Source: Mycobacterium sp. DL99
GTDB taxonomy: Bacteria > Actinomycetota > Actinomycetes > Mycobacteriales > Mycobacteriaceae
Assembly (NCBI RefSeq): GCF_004762045.1
Contig: NZ_SJOM01000007.1
Span: forward strand, 5,383,798 to 5,447,797
DNA: 64,000 nucleotides
Direction: 5' to 3'
In this document: one piece after another, positions 59,568-64,000 of the stretch
How the letters are laid out: each line of letters starts with the position of its first letter
How positions within the stretch are numbered: the first letter of the stretch is position 1
Made by a program: the position numbers and the translations under genes
The notes under the pieces: model-generated
Told to the model about the DNA's origin: nothing
Seen by the model: only the letters and a program-made list of their open reading frames with translations
Databases searched by the model: none

Positions 59568-60371
59568 TCAGGCCCCGCCGAACTGCGGCTGCAGCACCGG
59601 GGCCAGCGCCGAGAGCGGGATGTGCGCCTGCACCGTGCCGCCGTCCATCGCCCACTGCATCCGGCCCGGGGTGAAATCGACCGGACTGTCCCGCCCGACC
59701 GGATAGTCCGGCATATAGAGGATCAGCTCGTCCGGTGTCAGCGCCCAGGCCTTGTATCCGCCCGAGTAGACGTTGTCCGGGGTCCAGCGGTCCGGGGTGA
59801 ACGGATAGGTGCCGGGCTGGTGCGGCGGCGGTGCGGCATCGAGTGCGGCGACGATGAACGGCTCACCCAGGCGCGGGATCTCGGCCCGGTAATCGGCGCC
59901 CGGTTTGAACAGGTCGGCCAGCTGCACTTGCCGCCCGCCTGCGAACGTGAAGGTGCGGTAGGCGTCGCTGACGATAGGCGCGTTCGGGTGTGACAGGGCG
60001 TCGGTACCGACCGTCCCTGAGTACATCTCATGGAAGACGGCCGTCATCGCGTCACCATGCTGGAAAATCTCGAACTGCTCCTCGCCGAAGCTGTCGGCGG
60101 CCATCTTCTGCGCGGCGTTGCGCCAGTTGTTCATCAGGTTGGTCAGGTACTGCCGGATGACGGGGTTTTCCACCAGATCGCCGGGCAGCGCCATCTTGAT
60201 GTCACGAACCGCCTTTCGGTCCGAGGTCACCGATGTGTGGCAGGACTGCCCATCCCACTGGGCGCCCAGGTCGTCGCAGAAAGATGCCGCCGACGCCGCG
60301 GCGGACGGGGCGGCCGTGATGGCCGCCGCCACCACGGCCGCCGCGCCGATCAGCTTGCCGATGCGCATCAT
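59568..60371 (-). CDS. MPT64-like secreted protein (RsiV/DUF3298 family)
   Basis: This 267-residue protein has a signal peptide (MMRIGKLIGAAAVVAAAITA, cleavage near AAASAASF) and an MPT64/RsiV-type domain: SDAYRTFTFAGGRQVQLADLFKPGADYRAEIPRLGE, then NVYSGGYKAWALTPDELILYMPDYPVG and the ending VQAHIPLSALAPVL. Two Cys (SFCDDLG and SCHTS) near the N-terminus probably pair. It lies 8 bases after the Mce-associated gene. A longer start at 60410 would overlap that gene and has no usable ribosome site. The function is unknown. Confidence 0.8.
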   Translation of the reverse strand: MMRIGKLIGAAAVVAAAITAAPSAAASAASFCDDLGAQWDGQSCHTSVTSDRKAVRDIKMALPGDLVENPVIRQYLTNLMNNWRNAAQKMAADSFGEEQFEIFQHGDAMTAVFHEMYSGTVGTDALSHPNAPIVSDAYRTFTFAGGRQVQLADLFKPGADYRAEIPRLGEPFIVAALDAAPPPHQPGTYPFTPDRWTPDNVYSGGYKAWALTPDELILYMPDYPVGRDSPVDFTPGRMQWAMDGGTVQAHIPLSALAPVLQPQFGGA

Positions 60372-60379
60372 GGGCCGGC

Positions 60380-61027
60380 TCAGGCGAGTTCCACTTTGCT
60401 TGCGCGCCATTCCCCGTCGACCTTGTCCATCGTCATCTTGATGCGGCTACGGTCGATCCGCGGATCGGGAACGGTGCTGTTGGACACCGACTGGTCGACG
60501 AACAACAGCACCACAACCTTGTCCTTGGTCGCCGACTGCACGGCGGACTCCATCACCACACCGTGCGCCGAGGCCTTGTTGTCGATGAGCAACTGGCGCA
60601 GCTGCATGCTCGACTGCGAGTACATGTCCTTGAACTCGCCCGTCGCACCCGCCAGCACCTGGTTGAAATTCTCGTCGACCTTGTCGGAATCGATACTCGT
60701 CAAGATCTGGGCGTAGGACACCGCGGCGTCCTGGGCCTGTTTGCCGGCCTGTGCCACCTGCTGGTTTTGCAACACCGTCCATCCCAGGAAGCCCGAAAGG
60801 GCCAGGACGGCAACGAATACCGCAACCACAATGCCGACAAGCACCCACTTGCGCCGGCCCGGTTTCGCGGCCTCCGCCTCGGGCTCAGCCTTGGCTTCCT
60901 CTTTGTCCTCGGTATCCGACTCGACTTCGGGCTCGACGATCTCGTCGGCCGTCTCTTCGATACCAATTGCGTCGTCGACGATCTCGGCCAGATCTTCGTC
61001 GGCCTTCTTGTCAGTCGTAACAGTCAC
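60380..61027 (-). CDS. Mce-associated membrane protein
   Basis: This 215-residue protein has an acidic N-terminus of about 60 residues (EIVEPEVESDTEDKEEAKAEPEAEAA), one membrane helix (WVLVGIVVAVFVAVLALSGFLGW, about 62-85) and an extracytoplasmic domain with LTSIDSDKVDENFNQVLAGATGEFKDMY and SAHGVVMESAVQS, typical of Mam proteins. The GTG start at 61027 is favoured by AAAGGAG six bases upstream; the ATG at 61033 would abut it. Mam proteins stabilise the Mce lipid-import complex. Confidence 0.85.
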   Translation of the reverse strand: MTVTTDKKADEDLAEIVDDAIGIEETADEIVEPEVESDTEDKEEAKAEPEAEAAKPGRRKWVLVGIVVAVFVAVLALSGFLGWTVLQNQQVAQAGKQAQDAAVSYAQILTSIDSDKVDENFNQVLAGATGEFKDMYSQSSMQLRQLLIDNKASAHGVVMESAVQSATKDKVVVLLFVDQSVSNSTVPDPRIDRSRIKMTMDKVDGEWRASKVELA

Positions 61028-61057
61028 CGTCATCTCCTTTGGGTGAGGTTGGGTGGA

Positions 61058-62308
61058 TTAGCGGGGCGGTTCGATCGGCAGGGTCGGGCCGCCGTAGGGA
61101 GTCGGAATGGTGTAGCGCCCCCGCGGTGTCGGGTCGGTGGTGCGCGCGAGATCTGCCCCGGGCGGCGGCCCTGCGGTGTCGTCATCCGCCGGGCGCGGCG
61201 CGTTCTTGGCCCCGCGGACCAGGACGCCCGGATGATCGTCGGTGCAATAGGTATACATGTAGGGCTCCGGATAGTCGGCCGACGCCGGTGGCCGACGCGG
61301 TGTCCCGTAGTCGCAGGTGTAGCGCGGGTAGATGTCCGCGGTGGCCCACAGCCCGTTGTCATGCATGACACTGCCCAGGGCGTCGAGCACCGACGTGCGG
61401 TAGTTCGGGAACAGCGCGTTCAACGCCGGCACCCGCAGGTACAGCAATTGCGAAGTGCTGGCGAGGCTTCCGAGCAGCTGCACCATGGTGTCGGAGTTGT
61501 CGGCGAACAGGTTGTCGACGGAGTTCAGCGCTCCCGGGGTCTGGTTCGTGAGGCGACGGAAGCCCTCGCGCATCTTGTTGATCCCGTCGAACGTCGAACT
61601 CAAATTGTCCGACGCCACCGCGACGCCGGCGTTCTTCTCCGACATCAGGTTGAAGACCACGCGGCTGTTGCGCAGCACGCTCACCGTCTCGGGCAGCACC
61701 GAATCCAGCGTCGACAGGAGGAACGTGCCGCCGTCGATGACGTCGGCCAACTTGCGGGGACCGGCTTGCGACATACTCAGTTCCCGGCGGATCACTTCGA
61801 GCTTGCCGACATCGACCTGGGACAGCGCGCCGTCGGCATCGGCGAGCAACTGGGCCAGGCTGACCGGCACCGTGGCCTTGCCCAGGCCGATCACGCTGCC
61901 GTCGGTCAGGAACGGGCCGTCTGCCGTGTTCGCCGCGAAGTCGACGTACTGCTCACCGGCCGGGGACAGCCCGGACACCCGCACATCGCTGGACTTCGGA
62001 ATCGACACGGCCGAATTCACGTTCACCACCGCCTGGACCCCGGTGGGTGTGATGTTGAGCCGCTCCACCCGCCCGACCCGCACGCCGCGCAGGGTGACGT
62101 CCTGATTGGGCAGCAGGCCGGCGGATTCCGGCAACTCGATGGTGATGCGGTAGCTGGAGTCGAAAGGCTTGACCCTCAGCGCCCCGATCATCAGGTAGGC
62201 GCCGGCCACAACGAGGGTCATCACCAGCGCGCCGGCCGACAGCCAGGCTCGGCGCCGGTACCCGGCCCGGACCACGCCGACCACGAAATCCGCGAGTGCG
62301 TTGATCAT
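61058..62308 (-). CDS. Mce family protein MceF
   Basis: The 416-residue protein has one N-terminal membrane helix (WLSAGALVMTLVVAGAYLMIGAL) and a single MCE domain (about residues 48-125: YRITIELPESAGLLPNQDVTLRGVRVGRVERLNI), then a long helical region and a Pro-rich tail with three Cys. It is the sixth Mce protein by order and forms part of the periplasmic lipid-transport shaft. It overlaps mceE by ATGA. The specific mce paralogue cannot be assigned. Confidence 0.88.
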   Translation of the reverse strand: MINALADFVVGVVRAGYRRRAWLSAGALVMTLVVAGAYLMIGALRVKPFDSSYRITIELPESAGLLPNQDVTLRGVRVGRVERLNITPTGVQAVVNVNSAVSIPKSSDVRVSGLSPAGEQYVDFAANTADGPFLTDGSVIGLGKATVPVSLAQLLADADGALSQVDVGKLEVIRRELSMSQAGPRKLADVIDGGTFLLSTLDSVLPETVSVLRNSRVVFNLMSEKNAGVAVASDNLSSTFDGINKMREGFRRLTNQTPGALNSVDNLFADNSDTMVQLLGSLASTSQLLYLRVPALNALFPNYRTSVLDALGSVMHDNGLWATADIYPRYTCDYGTPRRPPASADYPEPYMYTYCTDDHPGVLVRGAKNAPRPADDDTAGPPPGADLARTTDPTPRGRYTIPTPYGGPTLPIEPPR

Positions 62309-63546
62309 CGTGGCGCCTCCGCCGGTGCCGGTGCCGGAACCTCCCCAGGCGGTGGCCCGGCAGGAGCCTCGGGTGCGGGAACGATCGCGCCGGGCTCGGT
62401 CGGGCTCGGGATCACCGGCATCTGCGGCACCGAAGGGCCGCGGCCGACGACGCGCTCCTGCAGGCGCAACAACGTGTACTGCAATGAGCCGACCAGCTGA
62501 TGCCAGTTGTACCGCTTGGGGCCGTGCAATCCCGGATCACCCGCGAACCCGATATCGGGAATCGACCCGAGAATCAGTCGGTCGATGCTGGCGCGCACCG
62601 AAAGGCCACTGCCGGAAGTCGCTTTCACCAAGGGCGGCATCATCCGGTTGAGCGCGTACAGCGAGGCATCGGGAGCGAGCGCCACATCATTCCAGGCGCC
62701 CGCCACCTTGTTGGCATCGGCGATCACGCTGCGCCCGCTGGTGTCGGTGCCCGCGACAGACGGGAATTTGCGCAATTGCGCCGAGGTGTCGCCGATCTGG
62801 GTGATCAGATCCGCGATCTGGGTGGTGTGCTCGGCCAACGTGTTCGTAGCCGGCCCGGCCGCATCCATCAACTCACTGACGGTCTGGTTCTTGTCTTCGA
62901 TCTGCCGCAACAGCCGCGATGTCTCGGTCATCGCGGTCGAAAGTTGGTCGGAGCGGGCGTTCAGGGTGCCCAGCGTGTGGTTTGTCTTGGCGATCAGATT
63001 GCCGAACGCCTGGCCCTGGTCACCGGTGGCCTTACCCATACCGTTGATGATGTTGGTGAAGTTACGGACCGCACCACCGTTGACCAGGATCGCCGCCGAA
63101 CCCAGCAGCGATTCGACGGTCGCGGCGGCCTGTGTCGAATCCAGGTCGATGGTGTCGCCGTCCTTGAGCAGTGGCGCGTTCGGGTCGACCGGGGTCGGCG
63201 GCCTGAGCGAGACGAACACATCTCCCAGCGGTGTCGCCGAACGCAATTCGGCCTCGGTGCCATGGGGCAACCGGACACCATCCATGATGCGCAGGGTGGT
63301 CACCGCGGTGTAGTTGCTGGCCACCATCGACTCGAGCTCGCCCACATCGGCACCGGCCAACTTCACCTTGGCATTGGCCGGCAGGTTCAGGGCATTGGCG
63401 AATATCGCGGTCAGCTTGTAACCGCCCGAGCCGACGCCGGGCGCCGGCAACGGCAGGCTGGCCAGGCCCTCGGAGGCACATCCCGAGATCGTCAGGCAGG
63501 CCGTCATCACCACGGGCAGAACGTATTTGCGCACCGGTCTGATCAT
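62305..63546 (-). CDS. Mce family lipoprotein MceE
   Basis: The 413-residue protein has a lipobox (CLTISGC, Cys about 22) and an MCE domain (about residues 42-120: YKLTAIFANALNLPANAKVKLAGADVGELESM), a helical middle, and a Pro-rich C-terminus (PAPEAPAGPPPGEVPAPAPAEAPR region). The lipid anchor is typical of the E subunit in all mce operons. ATGA overlaps with mceD and mceF couple the three genes. Confidence 0.88.
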   Translation of the reverse strand: MIRPVRKYVLPVVMTACLTISGCASEGLASLPLPAPGVGSGGYKLTAIFANALNLPANAKVKLAGADVGELESMVASNYTAVTTLRIMDGVRLPHGTEAELRSATPLGDVFVSLRPPTPVDPNAPLLKDGDTIDLDSTQAAATVESLLGSAAILVNGGAVRNFTNIINGMGKATGDQGQAFGNLIAKTNHTLGTLNARSDQLSTAMTETSRLLRQIEDKNQTVSELMDAAGPATNTLAEHTTQIADLITQIGDTSAQLRKFPSVAGTDTSGRSVIADANKVAGAWNDVALAPDASLYALNRMMPPLVKATSGSGLSVRASIDRLILGSIPDIGFAGDPGLHGPKRYNWHQLVGSLQYTLLRLQERVVGRGPSVPQMPVIPSPTEPGAIVPAPEAPAGPPPGEVPAPAPAEAPR

Positions 63547-64000
63547 CTCTGTCCCATCGCCGCCATGCCGTCGAGCATGTAGGACAGCCCGAAGTCGGGA
63601 CCGAAGTCCTGCACGGTTCCGGTGCTGCACCCCAACTGGCGCAGCCCCATCATGTTGCAGACCTCCTTGACGGTCTGCGAATCGAAAAGCACCTTGTCCA
63701 CCAGGACGTGGGCCCGCGCCGAGCCATTCGTCTGGTCGACGATGTTATAGATGTTGTCCAGCGTCAGCGGCGCGAGATCGAGGAACTCGGCCAGATCTCG
63801 CCGCTGGTCCACCGTTGCGGTCAGCGCGGTATTCCCGTTGAGGACAATCTGTTTGACCTCGTCGCGGTGCGTCTGCAGCACTTCGCCCACCTGGGTGATC
63901 ACCTCGTTGATCTTCTTGCCGGTGGTGCCGCTGCCGAAGTTCTCGTCGGCCAGGATCTGGCTGAGCTGACGTACCGACGAACCGAATTCCCGCAGCGTGG
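63543..64000 (-). CDS. Mce family protein MceD, C-terminal part
   Basis: Only the last 151 codons lie in the window; the 5' end is beyond 64000. The visible part is the helical region after the MCE domain (LAEFLDLAPLTLDNIYNIVDQTNGSARAHVLVD), ending VQDFGPDFGLSYMLDGMAAMGQR with a CNMMGLRQLGC pair of Cys. Its position before the lipoprotein mceE assigns it as MceD. The open frame continues cleanly to the window edge. Confidence 0.82.
   Translation of the reverse strand, partial: TLREFGSSVRQLSQILADENFGSGTTGKKINEVITQVGEVLQTHRDEVKQIVLNGNTALTATVDQRRDLAEFLDLAPLTLDNIYNIVDQTNGSARAHVLVDKVLFDSQTVKEVCNMMGLRQLGCSTGTVQDFGPDFGLSYMLDGMAAMGQR

Overview
The window is GC-rich chromosomal DNA from a mycobacterium, most likely a fast-growing environmental (Mycolicibacterium-like) species. 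The evidence is the mce operon (mceD-E-F plus an Mce-associated protein), the echA6/MBL/beta-lactamase/ctpE/antitoxin/SRPBCC block that matches the Mycobacterium tuberculosis Rv0904c-Rv0910 neighbourhood as I remember it, frdABCD, an MPT64-like secreted protein, a mycofactocin-type SDR, many GTG starts, and pervasive ATGA/GTGA overlaps. I see no insertion sequence, prophage, integrase or CRISPR array. The only RNA gene is a tRNA-Tyr.

Layout. 1-2.5 kb: two unknown genes, then a divergent pair (rhodanese lipoprotein / Cys-rich DUF1326 protein) flanked by two G-tract palindromes of the CsoR/CstR operator type. 2.6-9.8 kb: SDR, small secreted protein, thiolase + carotenoid oxygenase + tandem HxlR regulator, a Cmx-like drug exporter with a possible leader peptide, and hsp18 under a CIRCE element. 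9.7-13.5 kb: ordinary housekeeping or unknown genes.

13.5-32.4 kb is the most distinctive region: a large catabolic island. The minus-strand operon runs SDR, Rieske oxygenase, luciferase-like monooxygenase, Baeyer-Villiger-type monooxygenase, TauD/TfdA dioxygenase, SDR, CaiB-type CoA-transferase, and four acyl-CoA dehydrogenases that look like two large/small pairs. The divergent plus-strand operon carries a beta-propeller hydrolase-like protein, a GntR/HutC regulator, two acyl-CoA ligases and an SDR. Two copies of a TTGTCCGGACAA-like operator lie in the gap between them. The set suggests activation, beta-oxidation-like desaturation and multi-step oxygenation of one complex carboxylic acid; the substrate is unknown.

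32.4-36 kb: frdABCD with an 80-residue leader gene behind a Crp-type site. 36-44.7 kb: the conserved ctpE/echA6 operon, a half-length accD3 and an aminotransferase. 44.7-54.2 kb: histidine utilisation (MFS transporter, thioesterase, IclR regulator, hutU, M20 amidohydrolase, hutF, hutI, GNAT, hutD) by the formylglutamate route; hutH and a classical hutG are absent from the window. 54.5-55.4 kb: tRNA-Tyr, yajQ, a long palindrome and an MFS gene remnant. 55.4-59.5 kb: an NtaA/SsuD-like monooxygenase with an SsuABC-like transporter, probably for sulfur scavenging. 59.6-64 kb: the 3' end of an mce operon that runs off the window.
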